64,000 nt of DNA from Neorhodopirellula lusitana (GCF_900182915.1 NZ_FXUG01000001.1:1054001-1118000); one strand, 5' to 3'. Shown: positions 1 through 9,894, counted from the stretch's first letter. Numbers and translations: made by a program. Notes: generated by a model not told the origin, from the sequence alone.

Positions 1-32
1 CTCGGTTGCCGAGCAAGCGGTTCTGGATCAAA

Positions 33-506
33 TCACCGATGCGATGCTTTTAGATGACTCGCGAACGCTCTAGCTCGCTCCAGATCGCGTTCATTGGGAT
101 GGTTGCGGTTCAGGCCACCAACCCACTTTAGGAAGGCAAATGTGTCGTGGCCGCGACATGCAAAGTCGCCCGCGATTTGGAAGCCTTTGCCTCGTAGACA
201 TGCCCGTAGCGGCGCATGATAAACCTTGGACAGGAATGGCAATCCGGAGGTGGAGAACACGAACACGCGGTGGCCGGTGCCCGCGCCCTCTGGGAGGCGT
301 GCAATCCAGTTCCGGACGGCAGCATGAAAACGACCGTAGTAGATTCCGGATCCGAGACCCAGTAGTTGATAGTCGCCGACTGTGCCCCCCATCCACTCGT
401 CAGGGTCGATGACTTCGGCCTGCAATTCGTCGGCCATCGCGTTGGCGACCAGTCTTGTGTTTTGGTGATGAGGGGATTTACACAGGATGAGTGCTTTCAT
501 TTTCAT
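33..506 (-). CDS. Flavodoxin-fold protein
   Basis: A small flavodoxin-like protein of about 157 residues. The N-terminus (MKALILC..SPHHQNT) has the beta-strand and loop that hold the FMN phosphate in flavodoxins, followed by a GLGSGIYYGRF segment and a VFSTSG loop, all typical of the flavodoxin fold. The frame stays open to a TTG at 542, but ATG codons at 506 or 500 fit the family start better; neither has a strong ribosome-binding site. It is likely an FMN electron carrier or quinone reductase. It lies downstream of a small membrane protein and a CXXCH cytochrome on the same strand, which suggests a short redox operon. The partner is unknown. Confidence 0.8.
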   Translation of the reverse strand: MKMKALILCKSPHHQNTRLVANAMADELQAEVIDPDEWMGGTVGDYQLLGLGSGIYYGRFHAAVRNWIARLPEGAGTGHRVFVFSTSGLPFLSKVYHAPLRACLRGKGFQIAGDFACRGHDTFAFLKWVGGLNRNHPNERDLERARAFASHLKASHR

Positions 507-657
507 GCGATCAAACCAATCGATAAGAACACCTTCAGGCAATCACGGTAGCAATTGCCTTCGTCGGCGTCTCGTCTCTGCGTAGAGCGTTGAACGCCCC
601 ATGCCGGTTGGCGACGCTCGATCATCAACGTCCGTGCAAACGTTGTTTGATGATGCG

Positions 658-774
658 TTACCAGAGTCCAACGGCATTTTGCATGAGTGCTAAAACGAAG
701 ACGATGGCAATGATAGCGGCAATGACCCAGAAAACGTTTTCGGAGTGCGTGCGGGGAATCCTTTGGTCTGACAT
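658..774 (-). CDS. 38-residue single-pass membrane protein
   Basis: A 38-residue protein starting MSDQRIPRTHSENVFW. A polar N-terminus is followed by one hydrophobic helix (VIAAIIAIVFVLALM). The ATG at 774 has a good Shine-Dalgarno sequence (AAGGAG about 7 bases upstream), so this internal start is preferred over the longer open frame reaching 897. It sits between a cytochrome c'-like gene and a flavodoxin-like gene on the same strand. It resembles small subunits or anchors of membrane redox complexes only in general form; no family is recognised. Confidence 0.6.
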   Translation of the reverse strand: MSDQRIPRTHSENVFWVIAAIIAIVFVLALMQNAVGLW

Positions 775-859
775 CCGTGGTCTCCTTTGAGCATGTGGTT
801 CCGTGACAACTTGAAGTGGTTGGTCGTGGTAACAAAGTGAAAACGAGGTTGTGTCGCCT

Positions 860-1336
860 CTACTCTGATTCGCGTAGAGATTGATGGCACCGAACACAGC
901 TAACCGTCAATTGGTGATAGGCCAGTGTGACACCTTCGATGTTTTGCTTTTGGGCCTGGTGAATGACTTCGTCAGTGACGCGTTCGAAAGAGCGAAGGTG
1001 TCCTCGGTAGCCCGTGTTTCGGCTTCGTACAAAGCCTTCCACTCGGTTGAGAAGACGCATTTGGTTGGCGTTGGTTTCAATTAAGTCGAAGTCCCCCATC
1101 GATAGCCCTTTTAAAATTCCCGTTGAATAGTCGAGCTTCTTCTTCATCCAGAAGTCCAACGGCTGTTCAGCCGATTCCGAAGGAACTACTTCGACGGAGG
1201 CTTCGGTGGTGCTCGGAATCGGTGTCGGTTCTTGGCCAAACGCAGTGACGCCTAAGGTCACGACACAAAACGCGGTGGCACAAAGCGTGGTGACACTAAA
1301 CAGTAACGAAAACGCGGGCATTGGAATTCGTCGCAT
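860..1336 (-). CDS. Small secreted c-type cytochrome, cytochrome c'-like
   Basis: About 158 residues. An N-terminal signal peptide (MRRIPMPAF, then a hydrophobic run ending near VTAFGQE) precedes a helical domain with a single haem motif, CVRCH, close to the C-terminus, as in cytochrome c' proteins. It is clearly homologous to the product at 8480-8923: both share LD-S--IL-GL, a central four-helix pattern and a C-terminal VxCVxCH. The ATG at 1336 is chosen over a TTG at 1393 because it begins the signal peptide directly. The first base of the transcript is probably near 1378, downstream of a sigma54-like element. The role is probably periplasmic electron transfer or NO/O2-related binding; the ligand is unknown. 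Confidence 0.75.
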   Translation of the reverse strand: MRRIPMPAFSLLFSVTTLCATAFCVVTLGVTAFGQEPTPIPSTTEASVEVVPSESAEQPLDFWMKKKLDYSTGILKGLSMGDFDLIETNANQMRLLNRVEGFVRSRNTGYRGHLRSFERVTDEVIHQAQKQNIEGVTLAYHQLTVSCVRCHQSLRESE

Positions 1337-1389
1337 CACAGGAGGTGCCTTCGTTGAGACTTCGGGTTGAGCAGTTGGTCGCTTATAAG

Positions 1390-1404
1390 GCAAAGCACAT
1401 GCCG
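1390..1404 (-). promoter_or_regulatory. Candidate sigma54 promoter for the cytochrome c'-like gene
   Basis: Reading the minus strand: CGGCAT, five bases, TTGC. The -24 GG and -12 GC are exactly 10 bases apart, and the start codon at 1336 is about 40 bases past the predicted start site. One of a set of similar elements in this window. Confidence 0.45.
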
Positions 1405-1511
1405 ATCCAAAACACAGCGATGCGGGGCAATTTCATGTGCATGCCAGCACAGCGTGCACATTCGCACTCGATCACGGGGCGACGTTGGCAAACAAATGCA
1501 ACGTTCTTTGG

Positions 1512-1526
1512 TGGTCCATCGATTGC
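1512..1526 (+). promoter_or_regulatory. Weak candidate sigma54 promoter for the cation ATPase
   Basis: TGGTCC, five bases, TTGC then A. The -12 half is perfect and the -24 half matches 4 of 6. It lies about 50 bases before the ATG at 1575. Weakest of the set together with the one at 13824. Confidence 0.3.
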
Positions 1527-1574
1527 AAGCTTGCGCCTGAAGTTTCATCGAAATCAAGGGGAGCCAGGAATCCG

Positions 1575-4520
1575 ATGCGGACAAATAGCCCAGCCGTCGC
1601 CGAGAACTCAGCGGCATCAGCGAAACCAATGGAACGTGAACAGCGATCCGGCAGCGAGCCAAGTCTTGGCCGTAGCGACGCGGTGGAACACGATCACCGT
1701 GTGAGCGGCTCGGACATGAGTGCAGCTGATTCGAAACACACGATCAATCCAAGAGGGGATGCGGCGGCACCTCACGCTGAACCGGTTACATCCATTTTGG
1801 AGCGGCTGGCAACTTCGCTAAAAGCGGGCTTAAGCGGCGACGAGGCGTCCGAGCGCCATGAACGGTTTGGATCCAATGCACTTCAAACGGGCCAAGCAGT
1901 TCGCTGGTACGAAGTTTTAACGCGTCAGTTTACTGATGTGTTGATCTTAATTTTGATGGCTGCAGGAGTCGTTTCCCTTGTTGTAGGTGAGTCAACCGAC
2001 GCGATCGCGATCTTTGCCATCGTGGTGTTGAACGGGTTGTTGGGATTCGTCCAGGAATGGAAGGCTGAACGGTCTCTGGCGGCGCTGCGTCAAATGTTGG
2101 CACCGCGATGCCGCGTCATACGTGACGGTAGGTCTCAGGAAGTTGACGCTGCGAGGTTGGTGCCGGGGGATATTGTCCAGCTCGAAACGGGTGACCGCGT
2201 TCCGGCTGATTTGCGGTTGGTTCGGTGCGTGAATTTGAAGTTGGATGAGTCCGCCTTGACGGGCGAATCGGTGTCGGCGGATAAGTCCATCGAACCGATT
2301 GAGCTAGCCACTGAACTGGCCGAGCGTCGAAACATGGCTTGGACTGGCACTGCCGTGACGGGTGGCCGCGGGATGGGTGTCGTTGTCGCCACGGGCGGAA
2401 GCACTGAGTTCGGCCGGATCGCTAAGCTGACCGAAACAATTGGTCGTGACACGACACCGCTGCAGCAAAAACTTAGCGTGCTAGGCAAACAGCTTGGCAT
2501 TGCTGCGGTGTTGATCTCGATTGTGGTCGCGCTGGCTGGCTGGATGATGGGCAAGCCGCTGATGGAAATGTTTTTCACGGCGGTTTCGTTGGCGGTGGCT
2601 GTTGTTCCGGAGGGGTTGCCCGCGGTGGTCACGCTGACCCTCGCTCTTGGCGTGCGAGAAATGGTGCGACGGAAGGTTTTGTTGCGTCGCCTGAGAGCTG
2701 CGGAAGGGCTCGGCGCCGCGACCGTGATCTGCACCGATAAAACAGGAACGCTGACACAGAACCAGATGACCGTTCAGCGAATCTGGTTGGCTGCTGGCGA
2801 GGTCGAAGTGACCGGTGTCGGCTACGACCCCGCTGGCCACTTCGAAGTGGGTAAGAAAAAAATTGATTACCGTGATCGCAGTGATTTGTTGGCTTTGCTG
2901 CGATCTGGATTGCAATGCAATCACGCTCGTTTGGAGAGGAATGCAGCAAAGAGCAAGGGCGTGAATTCTGGCGGATTTGCTGATCAGAATATTGCAAAGG
3001 GGAATGCTGAGGAATGGCAACCGATTGGCGAGCCGACCGAGTCCGCAATCGTGGTCGCCGCTCATAAGGCTTGGATCGATCCTCAAGAGCAAATCGAGCC
3101 CACGCATGAGTTTTCATTCACGTCCAATCGAAAACGCATGACCGTGATTGCGCACCATGATGGGCGCCCGGTTGCCCACACGAAGGGAGCCCCGGAGGTT
3201 CTGTTGCCGCTATGCAGTGATGTCTTGGATGGTGAGTCGATTCGACCGCTGACCACTCATGATCGTGAAGCCGTCGCTGATGCGATCAAGAAGATGGCGG
3301 GACGAGGGTTACGAACGTTGGCGATCACTTGTCGCGAGCTCAGCCCGGATTGCTTGGTTGAGGGGAACTCTTGCGACGAGCAATTGATCGAGAGTGAGCT
3401 GACACTGTTGGGAATCGTCGGCATGATGGATCCGCCTCGCGCCGAGGTCGCCAAGGCAATTTCATTAGCGAAAGCCGCTGGGATTCGTGTGTTCATGATC
3501 ACTGGTGATTCGCCGGTCACCGCGACGGCCATTGCGGAACAGATTGGTTTGGATGTGCACCATGCAATTGTCGGTGGTGAACTGGAAGCGATGGATGACC
3601 AAGCCTTGACAACCGTCCTCGATGGTGACGTTGTGTTTGCTCGTACCACGCCTGAGCACAAGCTGCGAATCGTCAAACTGCTTCAGTCGCAGGGCCATAT
3701 TGTGGGAATGACGGGTGATGGCGTGAACGACGCGCCGGCGCTGAAGAAGGCTGACATCGGGATCGCGATGGGTAAGCGAGGCACCGACGTTGCCAAGGGG
3801 GCAGCGGACATCGTGCTGACGGATGACAACTTCAGTGCGATCATTGGCGCGGTCGAGGAAGGCCGGCGGCAATATGATAACATCCAAAAGTTTGTGCGTT
3901 ATCTATTGTCATCTAATACGGGGGAAGTCGTCGCAATCTTCCTGAATATCTTGATGGGGGGCCCGCTGCTGTTCTTGCCAGTGCAGATTTTGTGGATGAA
4001 CCTGGTTACGGACGGGATGACCGCCATCGCACTTGGGTTGGAACCAGCGGAGAGCAACACCATGCACCGGCCACCGCGGCGGCCCGATGAACCGGTGCTG
4101 ACCAAGTCGCCAATCGCGATAATCGTGGCACTGGGCGCGTACATCGGACTCGTGTCGCTGTGGTTGTTTCACCAATACATCGACGAAGCGGATCCACACT
4201 CGATCGCGGTCGCACAGACCGTGGCGTTCACCGGCATTATCGTCGTCGAAAAAATTAACGTCTTGAACTTCCGATCGTTAAGAGCACCGATTGGCACGAT
4301 CGGGTTTTGGTCCAATCCGTGGGTGTTGTTGGCGATCTTTTCTACCATCATTTTGCAGGTCGCTGCCGTTTACGTTCCAGCGTTGCAAGCCATTTTGCAT
4401 ACGGTACCGCTCTCACTAGCCGATTGGGGGCTGATCGTCGCAGTTGCCTTGCCCATTTTTGTAGTAGTGGAAGGCGTCAAAATATTCGGCTGGATACGAA
4501 CCACTAAAAAGTCCCCTTGA
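1575..4520 (+). CDS. P2-type cation-transporting ATPase (Ca2+-ATPase-like)
   Basis: A 981-residue membrane ATPase predicted to move cations, probably Ca2+, across the cytoplasmic membrane. Visible landmarks in order are a cation-ATPase N-terminal segment, the actuator motif LTGES, the M4 PEGLP motif, the phosphorylation site DKTGTLT (Asp388), the hinge [10 protein letters not shown] and a C-terminal block of membrane helices. The open frame begins at 1437, but the ATG at 1575 has an AGGGGAG/AGGA-rich leader and is chosen. PEGLP and overall layout place it with P2A/P2B enzymes such as mycobacterial CtpF rather than heavy-metal P1B pumps, as there is no CPC motif and no N-terminal CXXC. It lies in the stress island upstream of the aldolase gene; substrate assignment is inference. 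Confidence 0.92.
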   Translation: MRTNSPAVAENSAASAKPMEREQRSGSEPSLGRSDAVEHDHRVSGSDMSAADSKHTINPRGDAAAPHAEPVTSILERLATSLKAGLSGDEASERHERFGSNALQTGQAVRWYEVLTRQFTDVLILILMAAGVVSLVVGESTDAIAIFAIVVLNGLLGFVQEWKAERSLAALRQMLAPRCRVIRDGRSQEVDAARLVPGDIVQLETGDRVPADLRLVRCVNLKLDESALTGESVSADKSIEPIELATELAERRNMAWTGTAVTGGRGMGVVVATGGSTEFGRIAKLTETIGRDTTPLQQKLSVLGKQLGIAAVLISIVVALAGWMMGKPLMEMFFTAVSLAVAVVPEGLPAVVTLTLALGVREMVRRKVLLRRLRAAEGLGAATVICTDKTGTLTQNQMTVQRIWLAAGEVEVTGVGYDPAGHFEVGKKKIDYRDRSDLLALLRSGLQCNHARLERNAAKSKGVNSGGFADQNIAKGNAEEWQPIGEPTESAIVVAAHKAWIDPQEQIEPTHEFSFTSNRKRMTVIAHHDGRPVAHTKGAPEVLLPLCSDVLDGESIRPLTTHDREAVADAIKKMAGRGLRTLAITCRELSPDCLVEGNSCDEQLIESELTLLGIVGMMDPPRAEVAKAISLAKAAGIRVFMITGDSPVTATAIAEQIGLDVHHAIVGGELEAMDDQALTTVLDGDVVFARTTPEHKLRIVKLLQSQGHIVGMTGDGVNDAPALKKADIGIAMGKRGTDVAKGAADIVLTDDNFSAIIGAVEEGRRQYDNIQKFVRYLLSSNTGEVVAIFLNILMGGPLLFLPVQILWMNLVTDGMTAIALGLEPAESNTMHRPPRRPDEPVLTKSPIAIIVALGAYIGLVSLWLFHQYIDEADPHSIAVAQTVAFTGIIVVEKINVLNFRSLRAPIGTIGFWSNPWVLLAIFSTIILQVAAVYVPALQAILHTVPLSLADWGLIVAVALPIFVVVEGVKIFGWIRTTKKSP

Positions 4521-4597
4521 ATCGAGATCGCCAGATGGAGGTACACCTTGGAACGCCGGTTTCATTTGGCGGCGGGGTTTTGAAGTTCGCTCTTCAC

Positions 4598-4612
4598 TGG
4601 TTCGGAAATTGC
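4598..4612 (+). promoter_or_regulatory. Candidate sigma54 promoter for fbaB
   Basis: TGGTTC, five bases, TTGC then A. GG-N10-GC spacing is exact, and the predicted start site near 4624 leaves a short leader with the ribosome-binding site AGGGAA before ATG 4657. Confidence 0.4.
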
Positions 4613-4656
4613 ACTGCAAAGACTTTACTATCAACTCCACGTCAGGGAATAAGAAC

Positions 4657-5709
4657 ATGTCACAAACCATTCAGGAATTACTTGGTGATGAAGCGAAAGG
4701 GCTCTTTGAGCACGAATGCAAAACCATTGATCGTGGGCGTCTGCATCTTCCCGGCCCTGACTTTTTAGAGCGAATCGTTTGCGGCACCGATCGCAACCAA
4801 CGTGTGATCAATAGCTTGGCGAGGCTATTTGAACACGGACGATTGTCGGGAACGGGTTACGTTTCGATTCTGCCGGTCGATCAAGGGATAGAGCATTCCG
4901 CAGGTGCTTCGTTCGCGCCCAATCCAGACTATTTCGATCCGGAGAACATTGTTCGACTCGCGATCGAGGGCGGTTGCAACGCGGTCGCTTCGACGGTTGG
5001 CGTGTTAGGAGCGGTGTCACGAAAGTATGCACACCGAATACCGTTTTTGGTAAAGGTCAACCACAACGAATTGTTGAGCTATCCCAACACGTTTGACCAG
5101 GTGATGTTTGCCAGCGTGGATCGGGCGTACGACTTGGGAGCGGTCGCGGTCGGCGCGACGATCTATTTCGGATCGGAGCAATCGCGTCAGCAACTCGTCG
5201 AAGTTGCCGAAGCTTTCGAGCATGCTCATGAGTTGGGCATGGGGACGGTGCTGTGGTGCTACTTACGCAACCCAGCATTCAAAGCGGACAAGGACTACCA
5301 CACGTCCGCGGATCTCACCGGTCAGGCCAATCATTTAGGCGTGACCATTCAAGCCGACATCATCAAGCAGAAACTGCCGACCAACAATGGTGGGTATCCA
5401 GCGCTCAAGTTTGGGAAGACGTCACCGTTGGTCTACGAAAAACTGACGACTGATCATCCAATTGATCTGTGTCGGTATCAGGTTGCGAATTGCTACATGG
5501 GGCGGGCGGGGTTGATCAATTCGGGAGGTGCCTCTTCGGGAGCGTCTGATCTTGCCGAAGCGGTGAAGACCGCTGTTGTGAACAAACGTGCTGGCGGCAC
5601 CGGCTTAATCTCCGGTCGCAAGGCATTTCAACGACCAATGAACGAAGGCGTTGAACTGCTCAATCGAATCCAGGACGTGTACTTGGACGATTCCATCACG
5701 GTCGCATGA
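4657..5709 (+). CDS. fbaB: Class I fructose-bisphosphate aldolase, FbaB/DhnA type
   Basis: A 350-residue class I (Schiff-base) aldolase of the FbaB/DhnA family, interconverting fructose 1,6-bisphosphate with glyceraldehyde 3-phosphate and dihydroxyacetone phosphate. Seen in the sequence: the [10 protein letters not shown] segment near the N-terminus, a VKVNHNE strand, and [12 protein letters not shown], where the Schiff-base lysine is expected. Length matches E. coli FbaB. The ATG at 4657 has AGGGAATAAGAAC in front of it. It lies between the cation ATPase and a convergent stress operon, has its own candidate -24/-12 promoter and a terminator after the stop. Being placed among stress proteins suggests a condition-specific glycolytic isozyme; that is inference. 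Confidence 0.93.
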   Translation: MSQTIQELLGDEAKGLFEHECKTIDRGRLHLPGPDFLERIVCGTDRNQRVINSLARLFEHGRLSGTGYVSILPVDQGIEHSAGASFAPNPDYFDPENIVRLAIEGGCNAVASTVGVLGAVSRKYAHRIPFLVKVNHNELLSYPNTFDQVMFASVDRAYDLGAVAVGATIYFGSEQSRQQLVEVAEAFEHAHELGMGTVLWCYLRNPAFKADKDYHTSADLTGQANHLGVTIQADIIKQKLPTNNGGYPALKFGKTSPLVYEKLTTDHPIDLCRYQVANCYMGRAGLINSGGASSGASDLAEAVKTAVVNKRAGGTGLISGRKAFQRPMNEGVELLNRIQDVYLDDSITVA

Positions 5710-5811
5710 GATTAGGGGGGCGGTCGTGGCAAGCTCGTCACGCGTATTCCGGTTCGCAGCTAAGTGACGGGCGGACGTAAACTGGACCGAAACCATTGTC
5801 GAGTTTTTTCA

Positions 5812-5838
5812 GCCAACCATTTGCTGGTTGGCGTTTTT
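5812..5838 (+). terminator. Intrinsic terminator after fbaB
   Basis: An 8-base stem (GCCAACCA / TGGTTGGC) with a short loop is followed by CGTTTTT. It sits about 100 bases after the fbaB stop and before the convergent gene ending at 5869. Confidence 0.6.
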
Positions 5839-5868
5839 AGGTCGGCGTTGAATCGCTATGCCGTGCCG

Positions 5869-6918
5869 CTAGACGGTTGGATGTCCCCAGCGATCGGCAT
5901 GCAGCGTAGGCGTGTTGAACTGGTGTTCGGTCGTACCGAGGTGCGCCGTCAGTGCAGTGATGTAGGCAGTGCGCTCTTCACTGCTATTGAATTGAATCGG
6001 TCGCTGCATTTGCAGGTCGGTCAATGTTTGCATGTGGTGTGATTCCATGAACCGGGTCAGCCCGTCTAGCATGTTGCGAATCACGTCGGGACCTTCTCGA
6101 TAAATTGCTGAGGTGATCATCCCCACATCCGCTCCCGATAGCAGAGCCTTGATCAAATGATCCGCATGGCCAATTCCGCCACTAGCTGCCAACGGCATCG
6201 CCGGGCAGTATCCGTGGACCTGCATCAGCATGTCTAGTGATTCAGGTTCTTCTTCACCTCGAGTCAGCCGCCATCGACTGGCAAGCTTGAGCGTGTCCAA
6301 ACAGAGATCCACTGTCGGGCCCCTTCCATACAAAACCATCCCGGACGCACCTGACAAGAGTTGGCGAGCAATGTGTGGGATGCTGGTGAAGTTACGTCCG
6401 AGTTTGACAAACAGCGGGATTTGAATTGCCGCATTGATGTCTCGAACGGCATCGAGAATGGTTGTTTCGATGTCCGCAGAACTTTCAAAGTCGATGGCTC
6501 GGCCGTGGTGTAGGTTCAGTTCAATTGCGGAGGCACCCGCTTCTTGTAACTCGCCGGCGAAGTCCATCCAGCCTCCCGCCGTGAATCCATTCAAACTGGC
6601 AATGATTGGAATGTTTTGCAATGTGCTTGCACGGTTCACCAAACTCAAATACGAATCCGCGTTGGGGCAAGCCCATTGATGCTTGGTTTGTTGTGATTGA
6701 GCGAGAATGGCATTTTCACGACTTGTGATGGCACGACCAATCTTCATACTCCATTCGATCACCTGTTCCTCGAACAGGGAAGGTAAAACGATCGCGCCTG
6801 CCCCCGCGTTCTGCATCGCCAGTCGTGTGTGCTCATTCATGGACGCAGGACAGGCGCCGACGATGATCGGCGACGTCAATTGCAGGCCACCAAAATTGGT
6901 TTGAAGCTGGAAAGACAT
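5869..6918 (-). CDS. Dihydroorotate dehydrogenase-like flavoprotein (paralogue 1)
   Basis: 349 residues, a TIM-barrel FMN protein of the DHODH-like family. The N-terminus (GLQLTSPIIVGACP) matches the phosphate/FMN-binding start of family 1 DHODs. It also has an IASLNG strand, an ELNLHHG segment, KLGRNFTSI (FMN-contact lysine) and SGGIGHADH near the end. The start at ATG 6918 has AAGGA eight bases upstream; the longer frame to 7026 lacks one. The copy at 12712-13773 is a paralogue. Such proteins, annotated DHODH-like, are probably not pyrimidine enzymes, because they occur as pairs beside stress genes. It is the last gene of the five-gene minus-strand operon starting at 10813. Substrate unknown. 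Confidence 0.85.
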   Translation of the reverse strand: MSFQLQTNFGGLQLTSPIIVGACPASMNEHTRLAMQNAGAGAIVLPSLFEEQVIEWSMKIGRAITSRENAILAQSQQTKHQWACPNADSYLSLVNRASTLQNIPIIASLNGFTAGGWMDFAGELQEAGASAIELNLHHGRAIDFESSADIETTILDAVRDINAAIQIPLFVKLGRNFTSIPHIARQLLSGASGMVLYGRGPTVDLCLDTLKLASRWRLTRGEEEPESLDMLMQVHGYCPAMPLAASGGIGHADHLIKALLSGADVGMITSAIYREGPDVIRNMLDGLTRFMESHHMQTLTDLQMQRPIQFNSSEERTAYITALTAHLGTTEHQFNTPTLHADRWGHPTV

Positions 6919-6949
6919 GACGAGATTCCTTAGAAGAGGAGGGGAGGCA

Positions 6950-8473
6950 TTAGAGATGCTCGGCGATTTGAGTTGGATTGGGGATCTCGGTGACATGCTG
7001 ACGCTCGGCATCCGAAAGTGGTTCACGATGAGTCAATTGATACTCGAGCACGGTCAGGTCTGCGTCCGAAGCGTCGTCTCCGTGGGCGGCACGATCAGTC
7101 ACTCGTTGGCGAAGCGTTTGTGCGTCGACAACGCAGTTTAGAATTGCAACTGAAACGCCTTCTTGGATGGCAAGATCATGAAATCGATCGCGGTCAGATT
7201 TCTTTAGGAATGTCGCATCCACAATGACGCTATAGCCGGCCCTTAAGATGCCACCGGCCAGATCAATCAATCGCTGGTAGGTCCGTTCATTCGCGGCGCT
7301 GCCGTACATCGACGTGCTGAGTTCGCTGGTCGGTCGCTGGGTTGGCGAGAGCCCGTAAAGCCGTTTTCGTTCGATGTCGCTACGTAAACGGATCGCGTCG
7401 TGCCGCTGAACCACGGCTTCGCTAAGCGTTGTCTTTCCACTACCGCTGACCCCGTGAGTGATCCACAAACGAGGACTTTCTCGCAGTGTGAAGCGGTACG
7501 CCAAGTCGATGTGTTGATGAGCGTCTTCCGCATCCGAACGCATTGATGCCGCCATGGCACGTACGAGCGAGCGGTAGCACTGGAACAGTCGCAACAGGTT
7601 CAGTGATTGGTAGTCACCCGTTTGTTCCAAATACGCGTTCAAGAACGATCTTGAGAGGTCAAGGTGTCCCCGGGCGGCAAGGTCCATCGCCAGGAAAGCG
7701 GTGTCGCTGAGTACGTCAATGCAACGAAGGTGGTCGTTGAATTCAATTCCATCGAACGGCACCAGCTGACCCTGCCAGTACACGACGTTGGCTAGATGAA
7801 GATCGCCGTGACATTCGCGAATGTATCCGCTGTTGATTCGCTCGGTGAGTGTTTGCCAATTCTGGCTGAAAAAATCATCTGCCCAATTGCCTAGAACTTC
7901 GAGGGTCGCGGCGGTTTGTGGTTCGGTGGTTTCCCGCAGGGTGGCGAGAAGCTGTTCAGTGTTTTTTGCCAGAAAGTCTGGCCACTGCGATGCAATCTCG
8001 TCTTTGCACACGACGGCGTCATGATGAAAGTCGGCAATGATTTTCGCGAGTAGAAGGACTTCGGACGAGGTCAGCTTTCCGGTGGCGACTCGTTCGCTTA
8101 GGAGGGCATGGGCAGGAAAACGCCGCATCTTGACCGCGTACTCGATGGTCTCGCCGGCGCCTTGAATCGTGATCAGCCCTTTATCACGAGTGACCGAGAC
8201 GACGCCCAGGTACAGGTCGTCGGCATAGCGTCCATCTAACCGAACTTCTTCTTCGCAGAAATGCTTGCGACGATCCAGCGTGCTGTAGTTAAGGAAGTCC
8301 GTTTGGATAGGTTTCTTGATCTTGTAAGCAAAGTCCCCCGCAAGAAAGACAACTGAAATGTGAGTCTCGTGCACGACGATTGGAGCTTCGACCGGATGTG
8401 GGTAGGCATTCGGCAGTTGGAGTGCATCAATCAGGTCTTTGATTGACACGCAGTCGTCGGCTTTCATGATCAT
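6950..8473 (-). CDS. Aminoglycoside phosphotransferase-like domain fused to a P-loop kinase-like ATPase
   Basis: 507 residues with two parts. The N-terminal part has the protein-kinase-like fold of aminoglycoside phosphotransferases, with YKIKKP near residue 52 and the catalytic-type HGDLH at 222-226 followed by DGIEFND at 241-247. The C-terminal part is a zeta-toxin or gluconate-kinase-like P-loop domain with GVSGSGKTT at 341-349 and a later RSDIERK. This two-domain family is widespread and often annotated as bifunctional APH/AAA family ATPase; its substrate is not known. Its start lies six bases after the stop of the upstream cytochrome gene, so translation is probably coupled. Fourth gene of the operon. 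Confidence 0.85.
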   Translation of the reverse strand: MIMKADDCVSIKDLIDALQLPNAYPHPVEAPIVVHETHISVVFLAGDFAYKIKKPIQTDFLNYSTLDRRKHFCEEEVRLDGRYADDLYLGVVSVTRDKGLITIQGAGETIEYAVKMRRFPAHALLSERVATGKLTSSEVLLLAKIIADFHHDAVVCKDEIASQWPDFLAKNTEQLLATLRETTEPQTAATLEVLGNWADDFFSQNWQTLTERINSGYIRECHGDLHLANVVYWQGQLVPFDGIEFNDHLRCIDVLSDTAFLAMDLAARGHLDLSRSFLNAYLEQTGDYQSLNLLRLFQCYRSLVRAMAASMRSDAEDAHQHIDLAYRFTLRESPRLWITHGVSGSGKTTLSEAVVQRHDAIRLRSDIERKRLYGLSPTQRPTSELSTSMYGSAANERTYQRLIDLAGGILRAGYSVIVDATFLKKSDRDRFHDLAIQEGVSVAILNCVVDAQTLRQRVTDRAAHGDDASDADLTVLEYQLTHREPLSDAERQHVTEIPNPTQIAEHL

Positions 8474-8479
8474 CAGATT

Positions 8480-8923
8480 TCACTCATCGAGTTGCCGTTT
8501 CAGAACCGTCATTTGATGTTTTCGCATGTAAGAATGGCACTCAACGCAGCGAACGGTAAGTGCGACATAGCCCATCGTTGCCCGATGGATGTCTTGAGCG
8601 TCAGCTGCTTCCAAGATAAGGTCGGCAGCGCGTTCGAAGTCGCGACTCTGGGCAGCGTACTCGCGCGTTTGAATCACGTTCCAGCCCGATTCCAGGCTCA
8701 ACTGACGAAGCGAACTCGCACCCGACGCGATCTTTTCGTAGTCTTGAAGGGTTAAGCCTTCCAAGATGGTCTTGGACTTGTCCAGCTTCATCCGCATTAA
8801 CGGAGTCAACTTGGTGGGGGGCGTCGTGGAGTCTTTGACAGGCGGAGGATCCGCTTGAAGTGTCAACGAGGAACAGACAACAGCGAGTGCAAGGGCCAGG
8901 ATCGTTCTCATGGTTTTATTCAC
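8480..8923 (-). CDS. Small secreted c-type cytochrome, paralogue of the 860-1336 product
   Basis: 147 residues. A signal peptide (MRTILALALAVVCSSLTLQA) is followed by an all-helical domain with one haem motif, CVECH, about 20 residues from the C-terminus. It aligns with the 860-1336 product through LD-SK-IL-GL--QDY and the terminal VxCVxCH, so the two are duplicates. It may start at a GTG overlapping the preceding stress-protein stop by four bases (GTGA), or at ATG 8911, which begins the signal peptide directly. Third gene of the operon, linking universal stress proteins with a secreted haem protein. Confidence 0.75.
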   Translation of the reverse strand: MNKTMRTILALALAVVCSSLTLQADPPPVKDSTTPPTKLTPLMRMKLDKSKTILEGLTLQDYEKIASGASSLRQLSLESGWNVIQTREYAAQSRDFERAADLILEAADAQDIHRATMGYVALTVRCVECHSYMRKHQMTVLKRQLDE

Positions 8924-9894
8924 ATCAGAGGGAGTGGTTGATCTTCTTGGATGGACAGCGTGTGCGACAATTCAACAGGCGACACGAAACCGTCCGGTTT
9001 CAATGCCAGTAGCGAACACGTGATATCCGGGATCACGGTTTCAGCGGTGTTTCCGATCAGGAAGCCAGCGACGCCAGTGCGGCAAACCGTTCCCATCACC
9101 ATCAAATCGGCTTCCACCTCGTCAGCAACGCTGCGAATGACCGCCGCGGGGGACCCTTGACGTAGGTGTAGATGCACGTCTTTGGCGTTCGCGTACGGCG
9201 TTTGAAGAAGCTCGTCGAGAGCCTTTTGTACTTTGGCTTGATGGTCCAGTCGTATGGAATCCACAGCGTCATCGCCTGCGTGTCGACGCATGGAATCTTC
9301 CATCCAAACCTGCCACGCTGCGACGATATGAAGCTGTGCTTTGTCTCGCCGCGCCAGTGCATATGCCAATTCGAGAATTTTGCGATTCAAACCGGTGTGT
9401 TGGATGTCTTCCGATTCGACATCAATGGCAGCAACCACCTGGTCAAAATCGCCATGAATCATCGGCTTCAGCAACCAGACCGGACATGGGCAAAGTCGCA
9501 ATAGTGACTTTGCGACACTTCCGAACAATCGGCCTGCGGGAGAGAATCCATCAGAGGTTTTGACGACCAGGTCGTGTTCGTCGTTCACGACTTGTCGGGT
9601 GATCTCAGTGGCGGGATCACCGATTGCGACAACGACATCCAGTGGAATGCCGGTGTCGGAAACGTCGCTAGCGAGGTCCAGCATTTTCCCACGTCGATCG
9701 GCCGCGACCAGCTTTTCGAGTTCCTCGGGTTTTGCCACGTCGGATATCATTCCAAACGCTTTCGGGATGGGTTTAACGACATCCATTAACGTCAAACGAG
9801 CGTTGTTTTCTAACGCTAGTTTTGCGGCTTTCGCGACGGCCGTTTCGGGTTGTTCCGTGCCAGCATAGACGAGGATGTTTTTGAATTCTTGCAT
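8920..9894 (-). CDS. Tandem universal stress protein with degenerate nucleotide motifs
   Basis: 324 residues with two UspA-type domains in tandem, like E. coli UspE. Domain 1 starts KNILVYAGTEQPE and domain 2 near FDQVVAAIDV. The ATP-binding pattern G-2X-G-9X-GS is not intact in either half (domain 1 has DGFSPAGRLFGS, domain 2 GTVCRTGVAGFLIGN), so it may not bind ATP in the usual way. The start is set at ATG 9894 with AAGG eight bases upstream; a GTG at 9903 is possible. It follows the other tandem stress protein by 16 bases and overlaps the cytochrome gene by four bases. Confidence 0.85.
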   Translation of the reverse strand: MQEFKNILVYAGTEQPETAVAKAAKLALENNARLTLMDVVKPIPKAFGMISDVAKPEELEKLVAADRRGKMLDLASDVSDTGIPLDVVVAIGDPATEITRQVVNDEHDLVVKTSDGFSPAGRLFGSVAKSLLRLCPCPVWLLKPMIHGDFDQVVAAIDVESEDIQHTGLNRKILELAYALARRDKAQLHIVAAWQVWMEDSMRRHAGDDAVDSIRLDHQAKVQKALDELLQTPYANAKDVHLHLRQGSPAAVIRSVADEVEADLMVMGTVCRTGVAGFLIGNTAETVIPDITCSLLALKPDGFVSPVELSHTLSIQEDQPLPLM

